NCBI GenBank assembly: GCA_005281725.1
Contig: SSBO01000001.1
Coordinates: 2,154,399-2,218,398 of the forward strand
Reading direction: 5' to 3'
Origin: Wuchereria bancrofti
Taxonomy: Eukaryota > Nematoda > Chromadorea > Rhabditida > Onchocercidae
Length of the DNA: 64,000 nt
Both the position numbers and the translations under genes were made by a program. Below the pieces are notes generated by a model, which ran no database searches, was not told where the DNA came from, and saw only the letters and a list, made by a program, of their open reading frames with translations. Within the stretch, counting starts at the first letter, position 1. The number at the start of each line of letters is the position of its first letter. Positions 1 through 12,781 of this stretch are shown piece after piece.

Positions 1-232
1 CACACTTTTTATAGTATACATTGACAAATTAAAAATATTTAGTCTAGCAATAAACTGACCCTGTTGTTTCACTTCATTTTCTAAAGCATAAATGAGCTGA
101 AATGATGCTCTAGAATCGCAAAAGAACCAATTCTGAATGATGACATTACATTTGCGACAGGACGGTCAGTAAGATATGGTATCAAAATTTTTATATAAAA
201 CCAAAATTTCAAGAATTAGAGTAAAAAAATAC
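1..232 (-). other. Intron sequence of cgh-1 running off the window
   Basis: Minus-strand sequence after the donor at 232/231. Reading all frames I find no match to the expected SGRFGHLG continuation, so this is intron and the last coding exon(s) lie to the left of the window. Confidence 0.7.
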
Positions 233-2712
233 CGGCCAATACGATGTAAATATGTTTCGGCGTTGCGCGGAAAATCAAAATTGATGACTACATTCACGGC
301 TTGAATATCGATACCTCTAGTAAGCAAATCAGAGCAGACCAAATTACGACAAGCTCCTTTACGAAAATCATGAAAAACCCGATTACGATGACCCTGCGCC
401 ATGCGTGAATGAATGTAATAGCAGGAATAGCCTATTTCTGTGATTTTCTTTGCCAAAAGTTCCACACGTTGTGTTGAATTACAAAAAATTATGGACTGGT
501 TGATTTGAAGCTGGAAAAATTCAAACGATACTTAAACTGAAATTTTAAAATACGAGGTGAAGAGAGGAATGACTCCAGATACTCATCCATGATTATAAAA
601 CTAATCACAATTCATAAATTCATAAATTTTAATTCATAAATTAGCAACAGTTTAACTAGCTGAATTCGAAAAATGTGCAAATTTCGATCAAATAAATTTC
701 TGTAATGTTACTTCCACTAAAGTTCTAAGTTTGGCTTAGAACATATGGAAATGCAACAAACCTTGCGGAACAACGTGTTCAAGCAGTGAACTTTCTGCTT
801 CTCTTGCACGTAAGCGTAATACTGCGTAACACCGACCAGTGTTAATTCTTCCATCAGATTAATTTCGTACGGATTCCTCATGTGCTTCTGCATGAACGTT
901 GCCACTGTCAGTGGAAATGTTGCCGAATAAAGCATAATCTGACGATCAGGTGGCAAGAATTTGATGACACGATCTAAAATGCCTTGGAAATCCTGAGAAA
1001 GAAGTTTGTCAGCTTCATCCAATACTAGAGTTGTGCAATGCGACATATCAGCAACGTTCTGAAAAAAGAATTAATTGATATAAATGCTACTTCCCAATCG
1101 CAAAAATACTAAAGATTTCAGACCCACTAGATAATAATTAAAACGATGAATGTCAAATTTCAGTTCCAACTTAACTCCAAGTTGCTTGGAGATTGTCTGA
1201 TAACAAAAATGGCATCAGAATTAGCAATTCGTTGTGGCAAGAATAATTTATCAACATGTGATCTTTGGCAAAACAAAGCTCCTGAATCTGTCGTATAGTG
1301 AATTGTTTCGCTACACTTTAAGATTTTTTAAAATGAGAGGGCTAACCGAAATTCTAAAAACCTCCCGAAATCTCTTCTTTTGGTCGGAAAACTTATGAAG
1401 TCATACCTTATCCATAAGATCAAGAATACGGCCAGGAGTTGCTACAATGATGTGAACAGTACCATTCAGACGCATGATATCGTTACGAAGTTCCGTGCCT
1501 CCCGTAGTAACCATTACCTAAAGTAAACATTCATGGTTCGTATGCGAAAAACACCAACATGAATATAAATTGTATTGAACTTCTAAAGGGTATTTTGATC
1601 GAGAAAAAATGACCAAGGTTGAGTCATTACGCAGAATCTCCAGTTATTCAATACTGTCTTCATTTGAAGAGGTCGCAAGTATACGACATGTTAAGCACAA
1701 GCATCCAGGTCATCAGAAAAGACCCAACTACAAAATCTACCAAACCAATTAATCCCAGTGCCAGCGGCTATTATCAAAAATTAATACACTTTTTAAAAAC
1801 AAAACCATTGGGATTTTGCAAACAAATAAACAAACAAACAAAATTAGTTTCCCGTTTCACATTTTTTTTTGCAGCTTACTATGATGGTCACAACATTACT
1901 ACGGTGATACAAAGCATTCTACAAATCATTCTGCCACTCAACAATATCCCATACTTATTGTTTCTAGAACATCTCCTATTCGCTTCATTTTTACAGTCAA
2001 CAATTACTTACTGAAAGACTGCTTCAAAATATGACCTTTAGGTTCAGGTGTTTGCTCAAGTCGACGCAAATATTAGAAGTTTGGAATGCTAGCTCCCTGG
2101 TCGGCACGATGATCAGTGATTGTGGATATTTCTTCTCGACATCGATTTTGTCAATGCAAGGGATACAATAGGCACCTGTTTTACCTGTACCGTTCTTTGC
2201 ACGCGCCAATATATCCTGACCTGAAAATTTTCTGAACTTTTCAAAGCCACAACACTATCACAAAATATCGAATAGGAATTCTCTTTCATCATTTTTTCTA
2301 CTATTGATTTTCTGAGATAGATCTCCCAGCAAACAGGATTTTCTACAAATCCTTAATTGCCATCACTAGCTGGAAAAAAAAATCATACATCGAATAGCAG
2401 GTTACCTGATAATGCAATTGAAATGGATGCTTCCTGTATTGGACTTGGCTTTTCCCAACCTTTCTCAAAAATTCCCATCAACAACGGTCGCTTCAAGCAA
2501 AAATCCTCAAATTCAATACCTTTTGTGTCCGTCACATCCTAAAAACCATTCAAGAATTATAAAGTGAATTTATCTGGACAAAACTACTACTGAAGTAGTA
2601 ATTTCAAGAGTGAAAACATGCTAACCGTTGTCTTGAAACGTAAATCTTTAGCTGGTAGATTAAGATTTTCCTTCCAAGACTGATCACTCTGTGACTCGGT
2701 TTTGTTGGTCAT
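233..2712 (-). CDS. cgh-1: DDX6/Dhh1-family DEAD-box RNA helicase CGH-1, 3' part missing
   Basis: ATP-dependent RNA helicase of P-bodies and germ granules, acting in translational repression and mRNA storage or decay (family knowledge). Six exons read on the minus strand: 2712-2626, 2538-2406, 2220-2036, 1517-1407, 1058-762 and 510-233; phases agree at every junction and give 363 residues. The motifs run in order: Q motif (GWEKPSPIQ), motif I AKNGTGKT (residues 81-88), PTRELA, TTGGT, TPGR, DEAD (186-189), SAT, the RecA2 stretch IIFCNS, TRGID, and HRIGR at the last visible codons. The start follows from MTNKTES leading into NLNLPAKD, typical of CGH-1. A splice acceptor ends at 2751, so a trans-spliced or short 5' UTR is likely. 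The last intron begins at 232 and the C-terminal ~65 residues (after HRIG-R) lie beyond the left edge. The donor of exon 3 (gtcata) is weak but is required by the frame. Confidence 0.96.
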
Positions 2713-5700
2713 TTGTGAAATAATAATAATATCGTCAAAATCAATAGCAGCTGAATAGAATCTAAAATTAACTTCCCGCTTTAGTATACTGTAAAACTCA
2801 CATTAAAGATTTATAACGAAGGGTCAAACTACCGAATACCTTCATAAACTTCAGATTTTGTACACATCCTTGGTTTGACTCAAAATAATATTGTGCTATC
2901 CTTAACTGGCTTTGCTGTCTTCAGGAAAAGCAAGAATCAAATACAAACTTTCATACATGAACATTCGCATAATATTTCAAAATATCTAGAAAGGCACATT
3001 TCGTTTACTTTTCAGCTAAGATGGATGTATTACTTGCTGCACTATCGCCTTCTATGCCCACTAAGCGAATATCGAAAGACTCAAAAATTAAGCCGGAAAA
3101 AAAATCCCATCGAGTTTTACTGCGCACAAAATTCTCAATATATTTATGTATAGAGGGAAATTTCTGTATTTACATTAGAGCCGTTCCTTGAAATTGCAAA
3201 ATAGCATAAAATACATTATGTATACAACTCGCATTCAGCATTTCATATGTAAATTGTCTCAAACTTAAGCACTCAAGTCATATTATCATGTTACATTCAA
3301 ACGTTACATTATTTCGCACTCAAATATCATCTGAAGTCACTGCAGAAACGTGACATGCCTTTTAATCTGAACTGAAGATAAAGATTTGAGATCTCGGCAA
3401 ATAGGTCCGTAAAGATTGTCCGAAGTTTAAGGAAGCAACACAATGTCACTTTCAAGCATGACTTCGAGGAATGCTCCCGTAGATCTGGCGCCAACATCCC
3501 TGACCCATCTAGCCTAAATGATCTATCCAATGAACTGGGTTCAGTTACATATCGTCTTGAAACAAGAAAAAATCCTATATATTTATTGAGTCTACATCCA
3601 TAAGAACGTTGTGCTAACTCAAAAATATACATAATATGTTTCCATATATGTTTCGGAATTATACACCAGCAGACTTTGTACGACTATGATAAAGGTGCTT
3701 TTTTGACAAGCGTTTTTAAGCCAAATGTGAACAAGTCCCGTACGTATAATATGTCAATTCCAAGCAAATTTTAAAGTCATCTGCTTCATCAAACGTCAAC
3801 AGATTTGTGTGCTCACTACAGTTATAATATTATCCTACAAACATTCAAACTGCATCTTAATAAGCACAGTGAGCGCAACAGAATATATATGATATGCACC
3901 AATCTAATGCAACACGCCAAACAGTTCGAAACCGAGTAATAAAATACGAATTTTATAAAAAAAAAAGGAAAAAAAAGTGTCCGAACTAAAACATGAATAA
4001 CTGCAAATCTTGGATAACTGCAGATAACTGCAAATCTTGGATAAGTGAGGAAAATTCTGAAAAAGTCTAAGTAAGCATAACACTAATTCAACGAATATAT
4101 TATAAAAAAATCACTCTCGAAAATTACAGCAACACTATAACGAGTACATCACGTTAAATATCCATTTACATTTATACCTAAAAATTTGTGTAAGTCTAAG
4201 GTCTCATGGATACATTTTCTTCTATGTGTTAAAATGCACGCACGCACACATTTATGCAACATGTTGCATAATTTGTTATTGGCAGATTGCCATCGTTGCC
4301 ATTAAGCATTGTTGCAGTTTACTTTGGAAACATTTTGCACGGACGAATAATTTTACCTATATTCGCTACTCACATTTTCAAATTTCACCTGACAGTTAGA
4401 TGAGCATAAGCTCCGTCAAAACAACGGCAAATTTCATCAACAGACTCAAATTCTGCTTGAAAAAAGAAAAAAACACCCCTTCACGAGCACCACCCAACCG
4501 AATGACCACACAAAGAATAAACGACTCAAGTGAGAAAAGACAATAAACCAACAGAACGTGCAATCATATCTAGAAAAAATGTTTAACGCGACGGGCCGCA
4601 TTAATGGCCATGCCCCTGTATGCAATTCAATGGTGCTGGATGGATCTTTGATGAGGACATTAGTTCTTAACTTGTACTGCTACTGAGATGTGTTGTGCTT
4701 CAGTTCTAGTATTTTCTTTTCTTCCTCTTTTCCTTTAACTTTTAAGCATTATAACAAGTGACGTGTCTGTTGTTGACAAGTTCTCAATATTAACCAATAA
4801 CTTCCACAATTAAAATATATGTTAAGAGTTGCACTTTTCTTTTCGAGCTCCTAGATTAATAAACTAACCTTAAATTATCTCCTGATCGTTGACATTTTAT
4901 CTTATCATATTTCCAATTTTAGATTTTTAGGATTTCATCTACCTGAAATTACTTGAACTGGAATTCATCTAAGCTGATCAAGAATATAATTAAAATTTGA
5001 AATTTAACTTGGGAAGCTTTCAGTTCATTTCCTTTTTCGTATCTTCTTTTTTGATAAATCAAGAAATGGGAATTCTTTTTCGTTACCATTGATAAACAAA
5101 AAACTTTTAAATTGACAATAAATTTTTAGATCTTAAAGTAATTGCTTTTCAAACAAAATTCCTCCTGTGGGTATTTTTTCACTTCCCATTAGTATTTTTC
5201 GTGAAACTCTCGAGTGTGATTAACAAAAATACTATTTCTCTTGTTTGTATGAAATTCTCATTCCAAACAATGTCAGTTTTTTACTCTTGTCCTTATTTAT
5301 ATACTTTAGTTATTTATGTATTTATTATGTCTTACTTATTGACAATATTGAAGGAAGTTTTAGCATTAATTCAATTATCTCCTTTTCAGTTTCAAATATT
5401 AGTTTCACTCGTATCCCTTAACTTCTCATTCGTCAATGCTTTGTACTGCTTTTAAGCAACACAATTATAACAGTGAAACTCCCATCCTTATTGTACTCCA
5501 TAAAGATGTAGGAAACTTAATTCATACCTCTTGCTTGCTCTCTCAAAAAATGAATTTCGAAACTTCTCGAATTAAATATAAAAATTTGAATTAATTTTAG
5601 TCATTCATATTATACCAATTATCTCTCATATAAACTCATTCCATCTTTCGACACTTTCACTAACTATTTTCGTCTCAAACTTCCTAAAACAGTGCAAAAC

Positions 5701-6665
5701 AGTGCATTTTGCAGCACTACTTTATTGATCCTTGAAATTTATCAGTTTTAAAAATTTCTCCACTTTAAAGCTTGTATTATTAGAGTAATTTGTTTGAAAA
5801 ATTATTTCAGATAACTTATAAAGTATAAGCTATAAAACAAATCTTAGAGAAAATAATAATACTCACTGTTCACTTGAAGTATTCTTCCCTTGATTAATTA
5901 AAATACCAAAAAATATGCTAATTACAGATTTTAAGACAAACAAATAGTACTACTTTGTTTTCCATTAATACCCTCCCCTTATCTAATTTTAGCCGTTTGT
6001 GATTATTCATTGTCCATAACAAACAGAAGCATTTAATAAGAATATTAGCTGCTTCCATATATATTCAAAAATGGAGAACTACTGTCATTATAGCTTTAGT
6101 TTCAATTTTAATTTGTTAGATTATAATTTCCCAAGTTTTTGATTTGCTTTTTTATTTAGATTTTCTCGAATAGTCATTAGTTAGTGTTTGAAATCGATGA
6201 ATTATCTCAAAATTTGATTAGAACTGAGATATTTAAAAATCATGCTCAAGTGCTCGTGAAAGAATAGTAATGTTGGAAGTAAGAATTTATAATCTAAAGA
6301 TCTTTCTTTACACTAATTAATTTGAACTAATCTATTAGTCCTTGATCTTTACATTTCCTAGCAAATAACAATTTTAATAATTTAGCTAATTTGAGTTCCA
6401 GTTTAAATATAGCGAGAAAAACCTTACTTTTAAAATCTTTGAACTTTGAGAAATGTAGAAGATTCTAGATAAATAACAGAAAAAAGAAAAAAAAAAGAGG
6501 AAGCGAAAGAAACAGAGTAGGAAATATGATGAGAAATTGGATGAAGGATACAGTGAAATGTCCTTTCAACAATTTCAACGTAATTTCTTTCCTAAACATA
6601 TACCATCGGTTGATTATCATATTAATGAGATTAACATGCAATCTTTTTGCTGTTTAGGTAATCAA
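2713..6665. other. Divergent intergenic region cgh-1 / PDK, about 3.9 kb
   Basis: Shared upstream region of two divergent genes. Open frames at 2875-3153, 3327-3632 and 5201-5455 show no recognisable domain and no convincing splice context. It holds a 20-bp perfect palindrome (4252-4271), a short CA-rich run near 4240 and a two-copy direct repeat of about 20 nt with a 27-nt period at 3998-4044. The segment 6537-6658 is open in the frame of PDK exon 1, but its nearest upstream methionine codes an unconserved stretch that ends in a good acceptor, so it is treated as leader. Nothing else can be supported. Confidence 0.6.
4252..4271. repeat. Perfect 20-bp palindrome
   Basis: TTATGCAACATGTTGCATAA equals its own reverse complement. 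Each half contains a TTATGCAA word resembling a bZIP (C/EBP-type) half-site; that link is inference. Confidence 0.5.
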
Positions 6666-9521
6666 ATGCGCTTGGTAAAGCGTTTGTTGCAACAATTTAG
6701 AGGTCATATGTTTGTGGAAAAATTAAAATATTATGAACGTTTTCGTCCATACCCGATATCATTGAAAATGTATTTGGGTTTTGGACAGGAGGGAACTGTG
6801 GAAATATCGTTCAAGTTTTTGCAAAAAGAACTTCTTGTTCGTTTAGCTAATATTTCAAAGGTAAAATTAGCGTTTGCTTTTTCTTATTATGCTACTTGTA
6901 GTGAGATAAAATGACAATTTCGGTTACATAAAATTGTTGAATAAATTCAAATGTGCAACCGTTTTGGCACATCACAAAAAGTAATAATAATTTCGATCAT
7001 ATGAAAGTATGGAATGAATCCACTACCATGATTTATGTAATGTTAAGGAATGTAATCCTATATACAGATGTATAATCGAAAAAAAAGTGTGTAGTCGAAA
7101 AAAACGACAAATGTTTGTCTGGATCGTAATATTGATAAATTAGTTCCTTAAGCATAGAAAGAGTATAACTGTTAATTTCTTAAATGTATTTCAGTTACCA
7201 ATGAAAACATGAGGGTTTTTTTTTCTAGGAAATTGATTCATTACTTCAAAATTTACCGCAATTATCTTCTACTACCGATGTATGTAAATTATTTTACCAA
7301 AGTTTTGAAGATTTGTTGCCGTTTGAAAATGCTGAGCCAACGGATGATAACATCAGTTCGTAAGTTCATTTCTTCATTTCATCATGTCATTTCAAAGTTA
7401 TCGTTTGTGATCAAAGTCCTGCAGCTTAATGATTTGCTACAGTTATTTGAGCCTTTTTCTAAAACTGAAACTTGCAGGCAGTTCAATTATTTAATTCATA
7501 GGTTTGTAGATTTAATGAGAAATTGGAAACAGTGATGATGCGACACGAAAATACCATCGAAGAGATGGCCGAAGGCATTGTTCAGTTACGACAGAAATAT
7601 GGCATAAATATAACATCAAATAATAAAATTCAGTATTCTTTGGATCGATTTTATTTTAATACGATATCTATACGAATTTTGCAGCATCAGCATTGTTAGT
7701 TATATTCCTTTCAATTTTGGATAATTTATAAAATCATGCTAATATTTAATTTGCAATGCATGTGCTATAACATGTACATTAATTTATAGTCATTAAAATT
7801 TTCCGTAATTTATTAATTTGTGGTAAAATTATTTTTTGATACATGTCTATTTATTTATTCATTTGTTTATAATTGTTTATCCTTATTCATTCATTAATTA
7901 ACTCATTAATATTTATTTGTTTATTAATCATATCGTTCATCGTTGTTCTCATAGATCTTTCTGTTAAAGTGCAAATAGTAGTTCTGTTACTTTATCTTGG
8001 ACATTTTCCAAAATTTTAACTTATATGATATGTAGAAGTTATAAGTAAGTCTGAATTAAATGTACTGAAGTTAGACAGTTGAACTATTATCATAAAAATT
8101 GAAGGGATGAAAATTTCTCATTTTAAGAAAATTATTGTTTTGATTTCAGTGATAATTTTTGGAACATTACTTCCGGCAAGTCCTAGACATATAGGTTGCA
8201 TTGATCCAGCATGTGATGTTGCTGCAGTTATTGTAGACGCCTATGATAGTGCTCGATTTGTGTGCGATGGGTTAGTAATAATATGAAATTTCAGTTTTTG
8301 CTTTTTCTTAAAAAAAATACTTTATAATTTATTTGTTGTGTTAAAATTATTTTTTTTTAAGAATTTAAAATTATTATGTCCAATGTAACATTTCACATTT
8401 GTTACCATAGTTCACGTGACTATAAACTTATGTTTTTTTAAGGTGTTATTGTGATTCGCCTAAACTGCAATTCGATTCTTATAATTCAGTTGCACCTGGA
8501 CAGCCAATAGCTATCGCAGCTATACCATCTCATTTATACCATATCATGTTTGAATTATTCAAAGTATTGATAGATTTCTTCAAATAATTTTTCAATTGCA
8601 AATTTTTATCAGGTTTTGAGAAATTTTGCAAATTCCAGAACTCGATGCGTGCCACTGTTGATCATTACGGCGAATTTGAAAAACTTCCTCCAATTCAAGT
8701 ATTGGCAACATTGGGCGAAGAAGATTTGACAGTTAGGGTAATTAAATGATCAATGTTAAGAAATATATTTATTGGAAAAATATCAGAACTGAAATATTTT
8801 CCAAATAAGCTGTATTAACTTGGAAAAAACATGTGAACAATTTAGATTTGTAAAATATTAGCATTTTTGAGAGAGGCAATGTTAAAATCTTGGTTATTTG
8901 GAGCTCCATAGAAAAAGTAATTTTGAATTCCAGATAAGTGACAGCGGTGGTGGCATTCCGCGAAGAAAGATGAATCACTTGTTCCAGTATAGCTACACTA
9001 CTGCACTACCACCAGCAAGTGGTGGTCACAATGCAGCATTGGTAAAGTTTTACAAATGAAAGTCGTAAGGCTTCCGTATCTAACTTCCCACTAATTTGAC
9101 ATTTTGCTGCAATAATGTTAGGATTTTAATTTCTAATTTCACTACTGTTTAGACTCGATTGTTGTAGGCAGGATATGGTTATGGTCTTCCTCTGTCTCGG
9201 CTATACGCTCGCTATTTTCACGGAGATTTAATGGTCACTTCGATGGAAGGCTACGGAACCGACGCATTTCTATACATTAAAGTAGGCATATGTTTGTCTC
9301 ATTTTTCATGTTAATAAAGTCCTAAACCGAATAAGCGGGCTTTCTTGGACTAAACATAGTTCTTACTGTAAATGACAATTATTTATAGTTTTCTGAATTT
9401 GTATTTAATTGCACAATTTCAGGCAGTGCCATTTAAAGCCAGCGAAACAATTCCAAGGTACAGTACATCATCACGAAACAATTCCTCCCCTTCGCCGATT
9501 GTTTCTCAGCCATCAGGTTGA
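6666..9521 (+). CDS. pdhk-2: Pyruvate dehydrogenase kinase (PDK family), 390 aa
   Basis: Mitochondrial serine kinase that phosphorylates and inactivates the E1-alpha subunit of the pyruvate dehydrogenase complex (family). Nine exons: 6666-6860, 7229-7359, 7510-7694, 8150-8270, 8443-8563, 8639-8737, 8934-9041, 9168-9281 and 9423-9521, all in phase. The N-terminal regulatory bundle shows [10 protein letters not shown] and ELLVRLANI, then EEMAEGI, LDRFYF and PRHIGCIDP. The GHKL ATPase fold follows: N-box [20 protein letters not shown]1 box DSGGGIP, G2 box [16 protein letters not shown] and [13 protein letters not shown]. The start ATG lies eight bases after an acceptor (tgtttag), and its basic amphipathic N-terminus could serve as a mitochondrial presequence. 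The C-terminus ends in a Ser/Pro-rich tail without the usual Asp-Trp motif. A polyadenylation signal AATAAA lies at 9757. PDK is preferred over BCKDK from the N-box and tail sequence; the gene symbol is by similarity only. Confidence 0.94.
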
Positions 9522-12500
9522 AAATTAATCTGAATTCCTACCCGAAGTGACAGAAAATAGTAATTTTCTAATGTATTTGATAGTTACTAAACAAGTAACA
9601 CAAAATAAATTTAAATTACAAATTATCTTTGTTAGAAATGCATTGTATATTTATATACAAAATGGTGAAATGTTGGTAGAAACTGTAGTTGTATAAATGA
9701 TATTAGAGTTGTAATTAATTTATATGTTCGTTGTATAGATTTTCCTTATTTAGTGTAATAAATTAATTAGATCATGTATAAAGGTAATGATACTATGATG
9801 ATTAGCGCTCTCTTCCCGCAATCTATTAAGAAGGATAAAATTTTTCTAAAAATAAAGATTTCTCGAAGATATTTTTGAAACATATATATATATATATGTA
9901 TATATATATTTGAAGTGTATATTTTAACAGTATGTATTATCTGCAAACATCTGCATGAATTTTATGTTTATAAATGTAAGAATATAGCTGGTTCAAATTT
10001 CGTTTTTTCGATATTTAGTTGATATTCCTCCATATCGGCATTACTCAAACTTAATCTAATCTTTGATGACCTAATTAACATGACAGTTTCCAATTGATAC
10101 ATTATGGCAATAATCATACGGAACTTAAATCAGCAATGATAGCAACATAAAAATCGATAGCAGCTGATACGAACAGATATTTCCCTTTTTTAAACTACCA
10201 TTAGGAATTCCATGGTTTTTACCTTTTTTTAAAACTGTTTTCTTTTTTTCAGATGATCTTTTCTACTATGAAGGATATGAGAATTTTTTCTTTTATTTTT
10301 TGTTGCACTCATCATTCGGCATTAATTGCTTAAATCTTTAACAATGGTAACACTTAGTACTTAAATGATGGGTTGCTAATATTAAAAAAGAAATTTTTTT
10401 TTTAAAGATGTTGGGATATTAGAATTACGACATTACAATGTACACTTCAACAAGAAACATGCTAATCGAAATTTTAAAAAGAAATTACAATTGACCGGTT
10501 AACACATTAAAGAAGTGAATTTGTTCATATGTCATATATAAAATCTGACAACATTTGATAATTGTTTTTAAGGAATGGGAAATTTCAATGAAAATTTCGA
10601 AATCCAATAATACACAATGCATCTAAATTACAAAAAATAAACCATAAATGTGAAAGGCATAGCGAGTACTTAAAATGGGGTAAGTTATAACTTATAATAC
10701 TGAAATTTGGAAAAAAACCTTAGAAATTAGTGCACACTGAGTGAATAATGCATATATAAAATAGAATCAAATCAATCTAATCATGCTAGTATGCAAATTA
10801 AACATGAATAATTCCTGTCAGAAAAAAGAGGAATAATCAAAAAAGAGAGAGATAGATAAATATAAATATGGAAATATTTGAAATTTGAAAGTTTCTAAAA
10901 CTAAAACTTCATCATAGTTTGTTTCATCTTTTTTCGTTATTGAACTATCATTTATGCTCTCACAATTAGAAAAAAGAAGATAAAGAAATAAGAAAGAAAA
11001 AGTAATCTAAAAATAATTCTCATAATTCATCGAAGAATATTTGCACGATGGTTTTTCTCGTGGTTACATATGCTTTTTTTCCTTTTTTTGCAAAATCATT
11101 TCTATTACGTCACCAAATACTAAATGCGTGATGCATGCATACGTATGTAAGTGTACGAATCATTTTTGGCGCAAAGCAAAAAAAGCAATTTTTTAAAAAA
11201 GAAACTATTTATATATGCAAACAAAAATAATGTTTGAAAACAAAAGGAAACAAGAAACAAATAAGATACATTATAAAATGGTCGAAAATCCATTGGAAAG
11301 TTAACTGTTAACATATAATTTAACAAACAATTAAATATATCAGACAGATTTGGTGGTAATGAAATCAAAAAATTTTTTTAAAACCTTCAATAATCGATAA
11401 TTAAGTGTAAATTAATCATTCATTTAATCGCTGACAGAGTTTAGTAATAAGGAAAGTAAAAAATTTTAATGAAAAACTATCAGTATTTAACAAATTAATT
11501 ATCAGAACTTTTATAACCATATATCTTCAATGTGTCATCTCATTTCAAAATGGAATTACTCTTAAACAGAAATTTTATATTTCTTTAAATTTTGTTTTAT
11601 AAAAATCCGATAATTTATAAATGAAATGAGAAAGTCATGAAGAGTATTGCTAGGAAGCTAAATTGATAGCATAATTTGCCTTTTACAATCACTGGTGTTC
11701 ATTGTAAAACTGAAGGTATAATTACCTGCTAAGACGAGATCAAACATATTTATTTCATCTATCCTTCATGTATCTTTTTCATTTAAATGTCTAGAAATGA
11801 ATTGCGCATATGGAAGGAAAAGAAAAGATGAAAAATCATTGCCAAAAAATTCAAAACAAATAAATTTGAACAGAGATGAAAAAATTTCTTAATTCTCGAA
11901 TTTTTCCAGCCATTCCTTGAAATCCTTGTTAAATTCATTTGATTTTAATTTTTGAAAAACTGCACGCATGATATATTTTCGTTTCTCACAACTGATAAAC
12001 AAATCGACAACTGATATTCTTCCTTCCTTTTTTTTTTTTTTTTGAAAAGAAAAAGGATAGATGAATCCATTTTTGTTGTAATACAATAAAAACCAAAACC
12101 TGAACACTTAAACCAAGGAAAGATTTTGAAATTTTAAATGAATAAAAATTTTTAAGGACGATTATTCAATGCAGTATAAAAGAAAAACGGTAAAAATTGG
12201 AGCGCCAATTAATGGTTTTAATAAAAAAGAGAAAAAAAAAAACAGTTACTGAAAAGGATATAGAAAATGTACTGAAATTTAGTGGTTAATAGAAAATTTA
12301 AATTCGATTCAAATTTTAAACGTCAAACAAAGGATAGTTTTGAATGAATCAAACATGTGTATCATTAAAATTTGTACAAAATTAAACTAATTAATATAAA
12401 TTAGGCATACATATATTCTGCTTATTTGACATACTTCAAGCTTATTTGCAAGGAACTGTATCCTTTGTTTGAGGCGAATAAATTACAGTGAATAGCTGAA

Positions 12501-12781
12501 CATTCATTTCTATTCCCAAGAAACCAAAATTTCATCGTATTAAATTTTCAACAGTTATTGTCTCAAAAAAAAAAAAATGCCTTACCAGACTATTTTTTTC
12601 GAGGTAGTAATTGTTAAATGAGCCGATTTTGCTTCGACCTTTTCATACATTAATTTTCCGCATGTTCTTAAGATTTTCATTTGTAATTTTTGGTTTCTGT
12701 AAAGAAACAAAGAGAATAAAAGAATTTCAGCAATGCAATATTTCCTTCAAAAAAGAGTTCACGCATAGTAAACTTCTAGTT
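9522..12781. other. Convergent intergenic region PDK / TMEM120, about 3.3 kb
   Basis: Lies between the 3' ends of two convergent genes. Extremely AT-rich, with homopolymer runs and a TA microsatellite at 9882-9909. The frames at 11120-11368, 11889-12107 and 12611-12802 encode low-complexity Phe/Lys/Ile-rich peptides and look spurious. Confidence 0.6.
9882..9909. repeat. TA dinucleotide microsatellite
   Basis: Alternating AT run interrupted once by a G, about 360 bases after the PDK stop codon. Confidence 0.8.

Noticed and set aside
6537..6662. In-frame N-terminal extension of the PDK gene
   Set aside because: It ends in a clean splice acceptor eight bases before the conserved MRLVKRLL start and shows no conserved sequence.
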